Assembly (NCBI GenBank): GCA_049889775.1
Contig: JBMHCT010000018.1
Coordinates: 175,128 to 239,127, forward strand
Reading direction: 5' to 3'
Source of the DNA: Jejuia sp049889775
GTDB lineage: Bacteria; Bacteroidota; Bacteroidia; Flavobacteriales; Flavobacteriaceae
Length of the DNA: 64,000 nucleotides
Below are positions 52,139 through 61,339 of this stretch, in pieces. Each line of letters opens with the position of its first letter. Within the stretch, counting starts at the first letter, position 1. The notes under the pieces are model-generated. The model did no database searches. It worked only from the letters and a program-made list of their open reading frames with translations, and was not told where the DNA came from. The translations under genes and the position numbers were made by a program.

Positions 52139-53983
52139 ATGAAAAAAGTATATTTACTCTATTCTCTACTGGTATTCAGTGTGTTTTCTTGTAATCAAAA
52201 AAAACAAGAAGAAACATTACAAACAAAGGAGCAACCAAATATATTATGGATTGTTACCGATGACCATCGATATGATGCTATTCAAGCTTTCAATAAAATG
52301 CTAACAGGAAATGAAATGAGCCAATTGGGCTATGTCGAATCTCCGAACATAGATAAACTTACCACAATGGGAACAACATTCGTTAATTCCTATTGTCATG
52401 CCCAAGGATGTGCACCTTCAAGAGCTTCAATGCATTTGGGCAGATATCCATTCCGATCAGGGGTTTATCAATTTGAGTATTACAATAATATGGCAGAACA
52501 CTGTGAACCCACATTACCAGAACAACTCGCTAATTTGGGATATCAAACAACTCGTATCGGTAAATTAGGCGTAAGACTCAAAACTATAAAAGATGGCAAG
52601 TCTGCAAGTCATAATATCTATCAAAATAACTTTGATTTCAAAAAACTTCGTAAAGAAGGATTCACAGGTTGGGGTAAAGATTGGTTTCATGAAATAGATG
52701 GTGCAAAATTGGAAAAACCTCTTAAATCTGTTCGTTTTTTCGTAACACCTGAAGGTAAATTTGAATATGTTTCTAAGGAATTAGAGGAGACCAAACCAGA
52801 ATATGCAGGTACCGCTAAAATGACAATGGAGAAGTATGACTTGTTACGTCATTACAACAGCAAGAAACCAAAAAGTGATTATGAAGGTGGTATTTTGGCA
52901 GGAGTAAGTTCAAGAGAAGCAGGTGAAACCAGAGATGGCTATTATGTAAAAATTTTTGATGCTTATTTGAATAATTCAAATGAGCAGTTCTCATTTGGAT
53001 CGCAAACTGTAGAGCATATAGATGAAACCAAACCTCAATTCTTCTATTTAGGATTTGATTTTCCGCATACTCCAGTGTTGCCGCCAGCATCTTACAGAGA
53101 ACGTTTTCAAAAGTATAATTACAAAGTGCCCACCTTTGATGAAAAGGAACTAAATACAATGCCAAAACAGTTGAAGAAATTAGTGACTAATGGCTACACA
53201 GATCATTTTACAGATGAAGAAAAGCAGAAAATGATTCAAGACTATTTTGCATTTTGTGCTTATGGTGATGATTTAGTTGGAAAAGCTGTAGATGCTTTTA
53301 TTGATTACAATCAGAAAAAAGATAAACCTTATCTAATAGTTTATGTTAATGGAGATCATGGTTGGAAACTGAATGATCATGGTTCTGTCTCAAAATTTAC
53401 TCCTTGGGATATTGATGCGCATAACCCCATTGTTGTAGTTTCATCTGATAAAGAAAAGTTTCCTGCTGGTAAAGTTGTAAAAGAATTTGCAGAGTTTGTC
53501 GATATTGCTCCTACTATTCTTTCAAGTGCTGGAGCTGATTTATCAGCCGAAAAATTTAAATATCTTGATGGTTTAGATATGGCTGAACAAGTATCAGGAA
53601 ATGCCATAAAACGAGATTATGTGGTAGGTGAAAGTCACCATGTAACAGGACCACGAGCATTTATAAGAACAAAAGACTATGTGTTTTCCATTCAAACAAG
53701 GCCCAATACTAAACGAGGTGGAGACATGCAATGGGCACTTAATCAAACTTACGAGGATTTAGATCCTGCTTTATATCATATGCCATCAGATCCTAATGAA
53801 ATGACTAATCTTGCTTTTGATGATAATTATAAAGACATCGCCTTAAAAATGAAAGAAAAACTATTAAACATTGTTTTAGGCGATAATCGTATCGAGGTTA
53901 ATTGGGGAGCAAAAGCAACTGGTACCGAAATATATAGAAGTAATTTTGCCACAGGTGCTCATGACTATAAGCTAGATATATAA
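52139..53983 (+). CDS. S1 family sulfatase 4 (tandem paralog B, lipoprotein)
   Basis: A 614-residue sulfatase that aligns with the preceding gene over its entire length: VTDDHRYDAIQAFNKM versus VTDDQRYDSVKTFNKA, formylglycine Cys91 in QGCAPSRAS versus TGCAPSRAV, NGDHGWKLNDHGSVSKFTPW versus the matching block, and the same C-terminal end. It differs at the N-terminus, which is a lipoprotein signal (MKKVYLLYSLLVFSVFSC, lipobox VFSC). The pair may therefore work on the same glycan in two cell compartments, or on two sulfation patterns. It is 14 bp before the beta-helix gene. Confidence 0.93.
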   Translation: MKKVYLLYSLLVFSVFSCNQKKQEETLQTKEQPNILWIVTDDHRYDAIQAFNKMLTGNEMSQLGYVESPNIDKLTTMGTTFVNSYCHAQGCAPSRASMHLGRYPFRSGVYQFEYYNNMAEHCEPTLPEQLANLGYQTTRIGKLGVRLKTIKDGKSASHNIYQNNFDFKKLRKEGFTGWGKDWFHEIDGAKLEKPLKSVRFFVTPEGKFEYVSKELEETKPEYAGTAKMTMEKYDLLRHYNSKKPKSDYEGGILAGVSSREAGETRDGYYVKIFDAYLNNSNEQFSFGSQTVEHIDETKPQFFYLGFDFPHTPVLPPASYRERFQKYNYKVPTFDEKELNTMPKQLKKLVTNGYTDHFTDEEKQKMIQDYFAFCAYGDDLVGKAVDAFIDYNQKKDKPYLIVYVNGDHGWKLNDHGSVSKFTPWDIDAHNPIVVVSSDKEKFPAGKVVKEFAEFVDIAPTILSSAGADLSAEKFKYLDGLDMAEQVSGNAIKRDYVVGESHHVTGPRAFIRTKDYVFSIQTRPNTKRGGDMQWALNQTYEDLDPALYHMPSDPNEMTNLAFDDNYKDIALKMKEKLLNIVLGDNRIEVNWGAKATGTEIYRSNFATGAHDYKLDI

Positions 53984-53997
53984 GAAAATTAAAAACT

Positions 53998-56427
53998 ATG
54001 AAAAGAATTATTACCACATTACTTATTGTCGTTAGCCTTAGTATTTCTGGGCAAACCGCATTTGAAGAAAATTTTGAATCACTAGCAAATGGTTTGGATC
54101 TAACCACTGAAAGCTATGTACTCTCAAAAAAATCTAGCTATTCTGGAACTATTACTGCAGTTGTAAATGAAAGTGCTGGTAACAAATTTGCAAGAATGGT
54201 TGGAACGCCAAACGGTTCAGCAGGTATGCAAATCACTAAATCCATAACTGTCGAAGCTGGAAAATCTTACACCTTCGAAATGGAATCTAAAGGGCCTTTC
54301 AAACGACAATTAAGAGTGCTATCATCCTCAGATGTTTTAATGCAGTCATCAACTGATTATAAACCCAATACATCAGCGGAACAAAACGCTTGGTATAAAC
54401 AGGAAGTGTCTTTCTTTGTTCCTTCAGGAGAAACAAGTGTTAAAATAGCATTTCATCATTATTGGTCGGGAACAATAGATTTAGATAATATCAAAGTAGT
54501 TGAAATCGAAAGACAGTCAGAATACTATGTAAGTAACTCAGGGGATGACAGTAATGAAGGTACAATGACCTCGCCTTTCGCCAGTTTGAATAAAATAAGT
54601 AACATAACCTTATTTCCTGGTGATAAAGTTTATTTCAATAGAGGTGACCGTTTTGATGGACATTTTGTAATAAATGGCTCTGGCGAAGAAGGGAATCCCG
54701 TTATTATTACATCTTATGGCACTGGAGATCAGCCCATAATTTCAGGAGAAGTAGGTGCTTCAGGTGGCGGAGATTATAAAGAAGCGATACTAATTGAAAA
54801 TCAGGATAATATTACCATTGAAGATATTGAAGTAAGAAATGATCGAGTAGCAACACGCTCTGGAATTGCAGATACCGATGGTTTTGGCATTTCAATTCAT
54901 AACGGTAGCGATGCCATTATGAGTAATTTCACCTTCAGAAACTTAACTATAAAAAATGTTTTTGCTGTAGAACCAATTTTAGATAGAGACAGTTTTGACG
55001 CCATTCAAGTTTCTGGCATCCGCTTTACGTGTTCCAAAAATACTGAAGTTGGCAAAGAAAAGAATATACAAAATATCTTGATCGAAAATTCATATTTTGC
55101 CAATTTACAACGCTTAGGTATTCAATTTAAACATAGTGGTGGAAATAGTGGTATTGGAAATGATGCTATAAATCGTAATAAAGATATTATTGTTCGAAAT
55201 AACGAGTTTTATTACAATGGTGGTACAGCGGTTTTACCTAACGCCACCTATAACTGTCTAATTGAAAATAATATTTTTGATCACCCTGGTGCTTCAACAG
55301 ACCCTAGAATGCCTGCGAGAGGAAGTTCCGTTTGGAATATCAATTCCATAAATACAGTAGTGCAATATAATATCTGCCTAAGTACGAGGGGTTATCTAGA
55401 TTCTTATGGTATTCATATTGATGTTAGAAACGAAAATACATTTGTACAATACAATTATATGGACGATTGTGAAGGTGGATTTGTAGAAATTCTTGCTGGT
55501 AATAAAAATGCCGTTTACAGGTTTAATGTTGATGTTAACAGTGGATTTAGAGTATCTAGTTGGAATAATGCCAGTAGTACAATTTACGTATACTCGGATC
55601 GCTGGAAAGAACCAAATCAAGCAGCTTTAGATTTATGTGATGGTGTTTATATTAACAATAACACCATAGTTATAGATAAAGGAACCAAAACAAACGGAGA
55701 CCCTTATACTACCGCAGTTACATTCGATGCAAAAAATACTTACGTTTACAATAACATCTTTTCGTCTACAGACGGTGCAGTTATAGGTGGTCGAAATTTT
55801 GCAATAAGAGACAACAATACAACATTCTTAGTTTCAAACAATTTATTTGAGGGTACAGTATTGCAAGATTGGGTAAATATGGATACGAATTCTCAAATAG
55901 GTGCTAGTTATTTTACCGAATCTGGTAATGACCAGTTAGGATATCAAGTGTTTGAAAATAGTCCTGCCGTAAACAATGGAACACCCATTACGGGACCAAT
56001 ATTACCAGGGGCTGGAACTGGGGTTTTTGCAAACGTTCCAGCATATCCCAATGTAGATTTCTATGGAAATCCTATCGATTTATCATCTGGAACACCAAAT
56101 ATTGGAGCCTACAACGGTAAAACTAATGCAGCTATCTTAAGTGTAAAAGAAAATAAACTAGACACAAGTAATCAATGGATTGTATATCCAAGTGAAGATT
56201 ATCAATTCTTAAATATTTTAGATAAAACAGAATTATCTGGTGGAATATTAAAAGCAGAATTGGTTAATATTAAAGGGCAACTTATTACATCTCAGAAGTT
56301 GAACCTTGGACAAGCTAACAAAGTATATGCTCTTAAATTACCGACAAATCTAAAAAATGGAATTTATGTACTTAAAGTTTCAAAAGACGGTAAATCACAT
56401 TCCAGAAAACTAGTATTACACAATTAA
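53998..56427 (+). CDS. Secreted CBM plus right-handed beta-helix protein with T9SS C-terminal domain
   Basis: An 809-residue secreted protein. The signal peptide is MKRIITTLLIVVSLSISGQ; residues 25-180 resemble a family 4/9-type carbohydrate-binding beta-sandwich (FEENFESLANG, GSAGMQITKSITVEAGKSYTF, WSGTIDLDNIKV). Residues of about 185-700 form parallel beta-helix repeats with asparagine ladders (NITIEDIEVRND, NIQNILIENSYFANL, YNCLIENNIFDHP). The last 80 residues (WIVYPSEDYQFLNILDK...GIYVLKVSKDGKSHSRKLVL) are a type A sorting domain for type IX secretion. The helix fits polysaccharide lyase or GH28-like families, but I recognise no catalytic set. It is probably extracellular. Confidence 0.85.
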   Translation: MKRIITTLLIVVSLSISGQTAFEENFESLANGLDLTTESYVLSKKSSYSGTITAVVNESAGNKFARMVGTPNGSAGMQITKSITVEAGKSYTFEMESKGPFKRQLRVLSSSDVLMQSSTDYKPNTSAEQNAWYKQEVSFFVPSGETSVKIAFHHYWSGTIDLDNIKVVEIERQSEYYVSNSGDDSNEGTMTSPFASLNKISNITLFPGDKVYFNRGDRFDGHFVINGSGEEGNPVIITSYGTGDQPIISGEVGASGGGDYKEAILIENQDNITIEDIEVRNDRVATRSGIADTDGFGISIHNGSDAIMSNFTFRNLTIKNVFAVEPILDRDSFDAIQVSGIRFTCSKNTEVGKEKNIQNILIENSYFANLQRLGIQFKHSGGNSGIGNDAINRNKDIIVRNNEFYYNGGTAVLPNATYNCLIENNIFDHPGASTDPRMPARGSSVWNINSINTVVQYNICLSTRGYLDSYGIHIDVRNENTFVQYNYMDDCEGGFVEILAGNKNAVYRFNVDVNSGFRVSSWNNASSTIYVYSDRWKEPNQAALDLCDGVYINNNTIVIDKGTKTNGDPYTTAVTFDAKNTYVYNNIFSSTDGAVIGGRNFAIRDNNTTFLVSNNLFEGTVLQDWVNMDTNSQIGASYFTESGNDQLGYQVFENSPAVNNGTPITGPILPGAGTGVFANVPAYPNVDFYGNPIDLSSGTPNIGAYNGKTNAAILSVKENKLDTSNQWIVYPSEDYQFLNILDKTELSGGILKAELVNIKGQLITSQKLNLGQANKVYALKLPTNLKNGIYVLKVSKDGKSHSRKLVLHN

Positions 56428-56428
56428 A

Positions 56429-58195
56429 ATGAAGTATTTATCACTTAAGGTTATTCTAGCATTGTCTTTGGTGCAACTAGGTTTTGCGCAAAAAGAAAAA
56501 AATGGTGTTTGTTTTGCACTTTATACGGTTCATGAAAATACTCTTAAACTAACAGCTCAGTTTTATCCTATTAAAAATTATGATCCTTTTGAAGCAACGC
56601 TTCAAATACAGGAAAATAATGAGTGGAAAACGATTCAAAAATCAGACATAATCTATCCTGGTTATACAGCACATTTTAGAATTGAAAATTGGGATGACAG
56701 TGCAGAAAAGCCATATCGGGTTTTATATAAGAAGAATTTAACTTATGACGGTATCATTAGAAAAAACCCAAAAGATAAAGAAGAAATAGTAATAGCTGCT
56801 TTTTCTTGTTGGTCTACCTACCAAAAGCATGGCGGTGCTGGTGCAACTGACATTACAGATAATCTTAAAAAACTTAAACCAGATGTATTGTTCTTTGCTG
56901 GAGATCAAGTTTATGACCATAGTGACCATTATGGCAATTGGATACTTTTTGGTGAAGTTTTTGGAGATATTATAAAAAACACGCCTACGATCTGTATACC
57001 GGATGATCACGATGTTGGTCAAGGAAACATATGGGGAGACGGTGGCAGAAAGAGCAATAGTAGAGATGGTAATAAAGGCGGTTATTATATGCCCGTATCT
57101 TATGTAAAAGAGGTAGAACGAGCACAAACCAGTCATTTACCAGATCCGTACGACCCCACTCCTATTCAACAAGATATTGGCGTATATTATACAGGTTTAA
57201 CTTGGGGCGGTATAAGTTTCGCAATTATTGAAGATAGAAAATTTAAATCTGGTCCACGACGTGTTTTGGATAAAAAACAGTACAAAAATACTTTGGGTAT
57301 GGATGTTGAAGAAGCCACCTTATTAGGGAAAAGACAACTTGAATTTTTAGAAAATTGGACAACTGATTGGAAAAATGCTGAAATGAAAGCTGTTCTATCC
57401 CAAACCATATTTACAAATTTAGCAACGCATTCGCCAACTATTGAAAGGAAAATGAATTATAGTGTAGACTCTAATGGTTGGCCACAAGCAGGAAGAAACA
57501 AAGCACTTTCTGTTATAAGAAAGAGTTTTTCTTGTATGATTGCAGGAGATCAGCATTTAGGTTCCGTAGTTCAACATGGAATTGAAGACTGGAACAATGC
57601 TGGATACTCTTTTGCTGTTCCAGCGGCTGCCAATTTTTGGATGCGTTGGTGGAATCCAGAAAAACCGGGTAAAAACAGAAAACCAAATTCACCCGACTAT
57701 ACAGGAGAATATAAGGATGCTTTTCACAATAAAATAACGGTACACGCTGTAGCTAACCCAACACATAAAGACAATAAACCAAGAACAGATTTGTTGGATG
57801 GTAGAGCTGCGGGTTATGGCATTATAAAATTCCACAAGAAAGATAGAAACATCACCTATGAATGTTGGAAACGCAACGTAGATATTACAAATCCCGAAAG
57901 TAAACAATATGACGGTTGGCCAGTAACGTTCAACCAAATGGATAATTTCCATATTGATAAAGGTTATGTTCTACCTACTTTAAAAATATCAAAACCAAAT
58001 CAAGTGGTAACCTTAAAAAACAATTATACTAAAGAGGTCATCTCATCATTACGAATTAATGGCACATCTTACGCACCTAGAGTAATGTACCCAGGGATGT
58101 ACACTATTGAAGTAGGTGAAGGACAACTAGTAAAAAAGTATTTTAATATTGAAGCTCTTAAAAAAAATAAACAAACTATAACTATCACATTATGA
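56429..58195 (+). CDS. PhoD-like metallophosphoesterase
   Basis: A 588-residue exported enzyme (signal MKYLSLKVILALSLVQLGFAQ) with an N-terminal beta-sandwich and a PhoD-type calcineurin-like core. Metal-site motifs are AAFSCWSTYQ, LFFAGDQVYDH, CIPDDHDVGQGN and MIAGDQHLGSV. A C-terminal beta domain follows (LKNNYTKEVISSLRING). PhoD enzymes hydrolyse phosphodiesters or phosphomonoesters with Ca and Fe, so its place among sulfatases and glycosidases is unusual. It may remove a phosphate-containing or other ester substituent, or use a promiscuous sulfoester activity. Its stop overlaps the GH16 start by 4 bp. Confidence 0.87.
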   Translation: MKYLSLKVILALSLVQLGFAQKEKNGVCFALYTVHENTLKLTAQFYPIKNYDPFEATLQIQENNEWKTIQKSDIIYPGYTAHFRIENWDDSAEKPYRVLYKKNLTYDGIIRKNPKDKEEIVIAAFSCWSTYQKHGGAGATDITDNLKKLKPDVLFFAGDQVYDHSDHYGNWILFGEVFGDIIKNTPTICIPDDHDVGQGNIWGDGGRKSNSRDGNKGGYYMPVSYVKEVERAQTSHLPDPYDPTPIQQDIGVYYTGLTWGGISFAIIEDRKFKSGPRRVLDKKQYKNTLGMDVEEATLLGKRQLEFLENWTTDWKNAEMKAVLSQTIFTNLATHSPTIERKMNYSVDSNGWPQAGRNKALSVIRKSFSCMIAGDQHLGSVVQHGIEDWNNAGYSFAVPAAANFWMRWWNPEKPGKNRKPNSPDYTGEYKDAFHNKITVHAVANPTHKDNKPRTDLLDGRAAGYGIIKFHKKDRNITYECWKRNVDITNPESKQYDGWPVTFNQMDNFHIDKGYVLPTLKISKPNQVVTLKNNYTKEVISSLRINGTSYAPRVMYPGMYTIEVGEGQLVKKYFNIEALKKNKQTITITL

Positions 58196-59427
58196 TTACG
58201 AGAAGATTATTAACAACTTTAATTCTTGTTTTAGGCTTTATTTTGAGCATAACAGCACAAAACACCAAGTCTGGTCCGCCAAAACCACCTGTTGGAAAAC
58301 GTTGGGTGCTAAACCCCAATTTTTCAGACGAATTTAATGGTACTCAACTAGACCAAACTAAATGGTTAGATCATCATCCCACGTGGAAAGGAAGAGCACC
58401 AGGGTTATTTTTACCATCTCAAGTTTCAGTTAAAGACGGTTATTTACAATTAAAAGGCGGTAAAATGGAAAAAGACACCTTAGTTGGTAATCAAAAATTC
58501 AATATCAAAGGTGCGGCAGTTGTATCCAAAAATAATGCACTTTTCGGTTACTATGAATGTAGAGTAAAAGCCGCGGCAACAACAATGTCAACTACATTTT
58601 GGTTTTCTGGTGGCGGCGGTGTAGGTCCTAAAAGTTGTGATAAATACCATCAAGAATGGGATATTCAAGAATGCATTGGACGAGAAGGAGATTTTAAAGG
58701 CAAGTACTTTGCAAGTGGCATGCATTCTAATGCACATTATTGGTACACTGAATGTAATGCAAAAAGACACGATTATAGAGCAGCGCAGGTAAGATATGAA
58801 GATAATGAGGTTGCCTCTAAAAATTTTCATGTGTATGGTGGTTGGTGGAGAGACGAGATTTCCGCAAGTTATTACTATGATAATCGGGAACCTAAACACC
58901 AAAGATTTTTTGATTCCATTACTAAAGCTCCAATGGATAAACCAATGTATATGCGACTAGTACACGAAACCTATCCGTTCCCTTGGATATCTTTACCTAC
59001 AGACGAAGAGTTAGCTGATGATACTAAAAACACGGTTTACTATGACTGGGTACGTGGTTACAAATTGATAGAGGTGGATGAAAAAAATGAATCTCAATTG
59101 GAGTCTGAAATCAGTCTATATGAAGAAGGCGTGTTTTTTGAAAATTCTACTTTAGTGGTGAAATCAACAAAAACCATTGAAATTCCCCTAAGCTATAAGG
59201 CTAATTTGGATAGAAATATCGTCTTTACTTTAACTGATAGATCAAAAAAAGTTATACAGAAAACAACATTAAAAGCGCTTGCAGGTTATGCTAACTTGAA
59301 ATATGAGTTACAATTAAACTCAACTCTTGAAAACGGTAATTACAAATTAATAACTCATTTACTACCAATTGATGGAGATAAAAAAGATTTGATTGACATC
59401 AATTCCTTAATTTTTAAACTTAATTAA
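58192..59427 (+). CDS. GH16 endo-glycanase (agarase/porphyranase/carrageenase-type clade possible)
   Basis: A 411-residue exported GH16 enzyme with signal peptide. The beta-jellyroll starts at NPNFSDEFNGTQLDQTKW and contains the catalytic motif E155-W-D157-I-Q-E160, the E-x-D-x-x-E form with the beta-bulge that occurs in agarases, porphyranases, carrageenases and laminarinases. WKGRAPGLFLPSQVSVKDG, YFASGMHSNAHYW and TVYYDWVRGYKLIEV are typical surroundings. The residue after the first catalytic glutamate is tryptophan rather than the common isoleucine, an unusual variation in this motif. About 90 C-terminal residues form an extra beta domain. The 4-bp overlap with the PhoD gene suggests coupled translation. 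Confidence 0.87.
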   Translation: MITRRLLTTLILVLGFILSITAQNTKSGPPKPPVGKRWVLNPNFSDEFNGTQLDQTKWLDHHPTWKGRAPGLFLPSQVSVKDGYLQLKGGKMEKDTLVGNQKFNIKGAAVVSKNNALFGYYECRVKAAATTMSTTFWFSGGGGVGPKSCDKYHQEWDIQECIGREGDFKGKYFASGMHSNAHYWYTECNAKRHDYRAAQVRYEDNEVASKNFHVYGGWWRDEISASYYYDNREPKHQRFFDSITKAPMDKPMYMRLVHETYPFPWISLPTDEELADDTKNTVYYDWVRGYKLIEVDEKNESQLESEISLYEEGVFFENSTLVVKSTKTIEIPLSYKANLDRNIVFTLTDRSKKVIQKTTLKALAGYANLKYELQLNSTLENGNYKLITHLLPIDGDKKDLIDINSLIFKLN

Positions 59428-59507
59428 TAATTACTGAGATCAAGCAGTTTACTTATTAATGCTTCCAAGATTTTATAGATAACAAAAGATGACATTAAAA
59501 ATTACTA

Positions 59508-60926
59508 ATGATGGTATTAAGGATAATTAATTTATTACATCTTTCATTCTTATTTATTGGTTTGAATTGCTTTGGTCAGAATAAAAATAATAAACCTAAC
59601 ATTATCATAATTCTTACAGATGATCAAGGTTATCAAGATGTTGGGTGTTATGGCTCAACGGATATATCTACTCCAAATTTGGACAAAATGGCCAAAGAAG
59701 GTATGCGCTTTACCGATTTTTATGTAGCCGATCCTGTTTGTTCTCCTTCCAGAGCAGCTTTGTTAACAGGATGCTATCCTAAAAGAGTTGGTGTATCAAA
59801 AGTATTTTTCCCTAACAGAAAGCCAGAAGGATTAGATACTAAATATACCACTATTGCAGAGGTTTTAAAATCTGCCGGATATGCAACTAAAGCTATTGGC
59901 AAATGGCATTTGGGTGATAAAAAACAATATCTTCCAACACAGCATGGTTTCGATTCCTATTTTGGTATACCCTACAGCAACGATATGATGCCTGCGAAAG
60001 ACATGGATTATTCAAAAGATTGCAACTTTAGAGAGGGAATTACACTTGATTCTTTAATGAATTCTTTGGATGAATCGGTAGTTCGAAAAGGGCATGTAAT
60101 GAATGCTAGAGTACCATTAATGGAGAATGAAGAATGTATTGAATTTCCAGCAGATCAGTCCACTATAACACAAAGATATACTGATGTAGGCTTGCAATTT
60201 ATTTCCAAAGAAGCCCAATCTAATCGACCTTTCTTTTTATATCTAGCACATTCAATGCCGCATGTACCTTTATATGCATCTGAGAAGTTTAAAGGGAAAA
60301 GTAAAAGAGGTTTGTATGGTGATGTTATTGAAGAAATAGATCACAATATTGGACGTTTGTTAAAACACCTTCAAAAAGAGGGGATTGATGACAATACCTT
60401 GGTTATTTTCACATCTGATAATGGGCCTTGGTTGACTATGGGAAAAAATGGAGGTAGCGCTTTACCATTATTTGAAGGGAAATTTACATTTTTTGATGGT
60501 GGACTAAGGGTGCCAACTATTATGCGATGGCCTGATGTTATTCCTGAAGAAAGCATATGTAATGAAGTAGCTTCCACTATAGATCTTTTGCCTACTATTG
60601 CAAACATTTCCAAAACTAAATTAGACATTCCCTACTCTACAGATGGTAAAAACATCTTAGATTTAATAAAGGCCTTACCAAATGCTTCCTCACCTCATAA
60701 ATACTTTTTTTACCGCGATTACGCAGTTAGATGGGGAGATTGGAAATATCATAAGAAGCAAATATATAAGGTAAAAAAAACAGAGCGTGATAATAAAGGT
60801 GAAGCGCTATACAACATAAAAAATGACGTTGGAGAACAAATAAACCTTATTGTTCAATACCCGGATATTGCTAAAAAATTGAGAACGGTTCTGGACAAAC
60901 ATAATCTAACCCTTATAAAACAATAG
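59508..60926 (+). CDS. S1 family sulfatase 5
   Basis: A 472-residue exported sulfatase; two adjacent ATGs exist (59508, 59511). The signal peptide ends near GLNCFGQ. Motifs are NIIIILTDDQGYQDVGCYG, Cys78 in PVCSPSRAAL (formylglycine site, serine in place of the usual glycine/alanine after cysteine), IGKWHLGDKK and IFTSDNGPW. This is the classic arylsulfatase A-like form, unlike the other four. It is the last gene of the operon, 80 bp after GH16, and is followed by a hairpin terminator. Confidence 0.93.
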   Translation: MMVLRIINLLHLSFLFIGLNCFGQNKNNKPNIIIILTDDQGYQDVGCYGSTDISTPNLDKMAKEGMRFTDFYVADPVCSPSRAALLTGCYPKRVGVSKVFFPNRKPEGLDTKYTTIAEVLKSAGYATKAIGKWHLGDKKQYLPTQHGFDSYFGIPYSNDMMPAKDMDYSKDCNFREGITLDSLMNSLDESVVRKGHVMNARVPLMENEECIEFPADQSTITQRYTDVGLQFISKEAQSNRPFFLYLAHSMPHVPLYASEKFKGKSKRGLYGDVIEEIDHNIGRLLKHLQKEGIDDNTLVIFTSDNGPWLTMGKNGGSALPLFEGKFTFFDGGLRVPTIMRWPDVIPEESICNEVASTIDLLPTIANISKTKLDIPYSTDGKNILDLIKALPNASSPHKYFFYRDYAVRWGDWKYHKKQIYKVKKTERDNKGEALYNIKNDVGEQINLIVQYPDIAKKLRTVLDKHNLTLIKQ

Positions 60927-60984
60927 AAATCCCTAACAATACCTATAGCTACGGAATATCAAAACAAAATATAAGGTCTAAAAT

Positions 60985-61046
60985 AAACCGAAAGTTCAAC
61001 TCCAAATTTATTTTATTAACCATAATAAAACTTTTCGGTTTGTTTT
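60985..61046 (+). terminator. Probable terminator of the eleven-gene catabolic operon
   Basis: AAACCGAAAGTT (60985-60996) pairs with AACTTTTCGGTTT (61029-61041) with one bulged base around a loop of about 32 bases, followed by GTTTT. It lies about 60 bp after the last sulfatase stop. Confidence 0.5.
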
Positions 61047-61152
61047 AAACTACTTTTTAAAAAATATTATTAATTCTTCATTCAAATGATTTACAAAAAT
61101 ATTGTAATCAACTTCTGCATACCATTTAATCAATAAACCTTAGAATTAAATT

Positions 61153-61168
61153 ACTGAATCAATTCAGT
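61153..61168. promoter_or_regulatory. Perfect inverted repeat (operator candidate)
   Basis: ACTGAAT-CA-ATTCAGT is a perfect 7+2+7 palindrome about 180 bp before the -7 box of the right-edge gene. The size and symmetry fit a dimeric regulator site, but no cognate regulator gene is seen in the window. Confidence 0.35.
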
Positions 61169-61190
61169 GTTCTCTAAAAAACTTACTAGT

Positions 61191-61213
61191 ATATAGTTTG
61201 TATAATACTATAT
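61191..61213. promoter_or_regulatory. Second inverted repeat (operator or hairpin)
   Basis: ATATAGT and ACTATAT (7+9+7) form a perfect inverted repeat in the same intergenic region, 140 bp before the promoter box. It could be an operator or a weak hairpin. Confidence 0.3.
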
Positions 61214-61331
61214 TTTGATTTTAAGAAAACATTTTATTAAAAATTTTTATTATGGAAGAAGCGTAAAAAGCACTAATTCATTTGTTATTCAAAAAAGAAC
61301 TTTAGGATAATCAAATTTTTATTCTTAATTA

Positions 61332-61339
61332 TAATTTTG
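61332..61339 (+). promoter_or_regulatory. Putative -7 box of the right-edge beta-helix gene
   Basis: TAATTTTG is an exact TAnnTTTG match 22 bp before the ATG at 61361, with a predicted leader of about 15 nt. The -33 area reads TTTAGG. It makes the last gene a separate transcription unit from the sulfatase operon. Confidence 0.45.

Noticed and set aside
56738..57136. 132-residue minus-strand frame inside the PhoD-like gene
   Set aside because: Fully contained in a gene with complete metal-site motifs on the plus strand.
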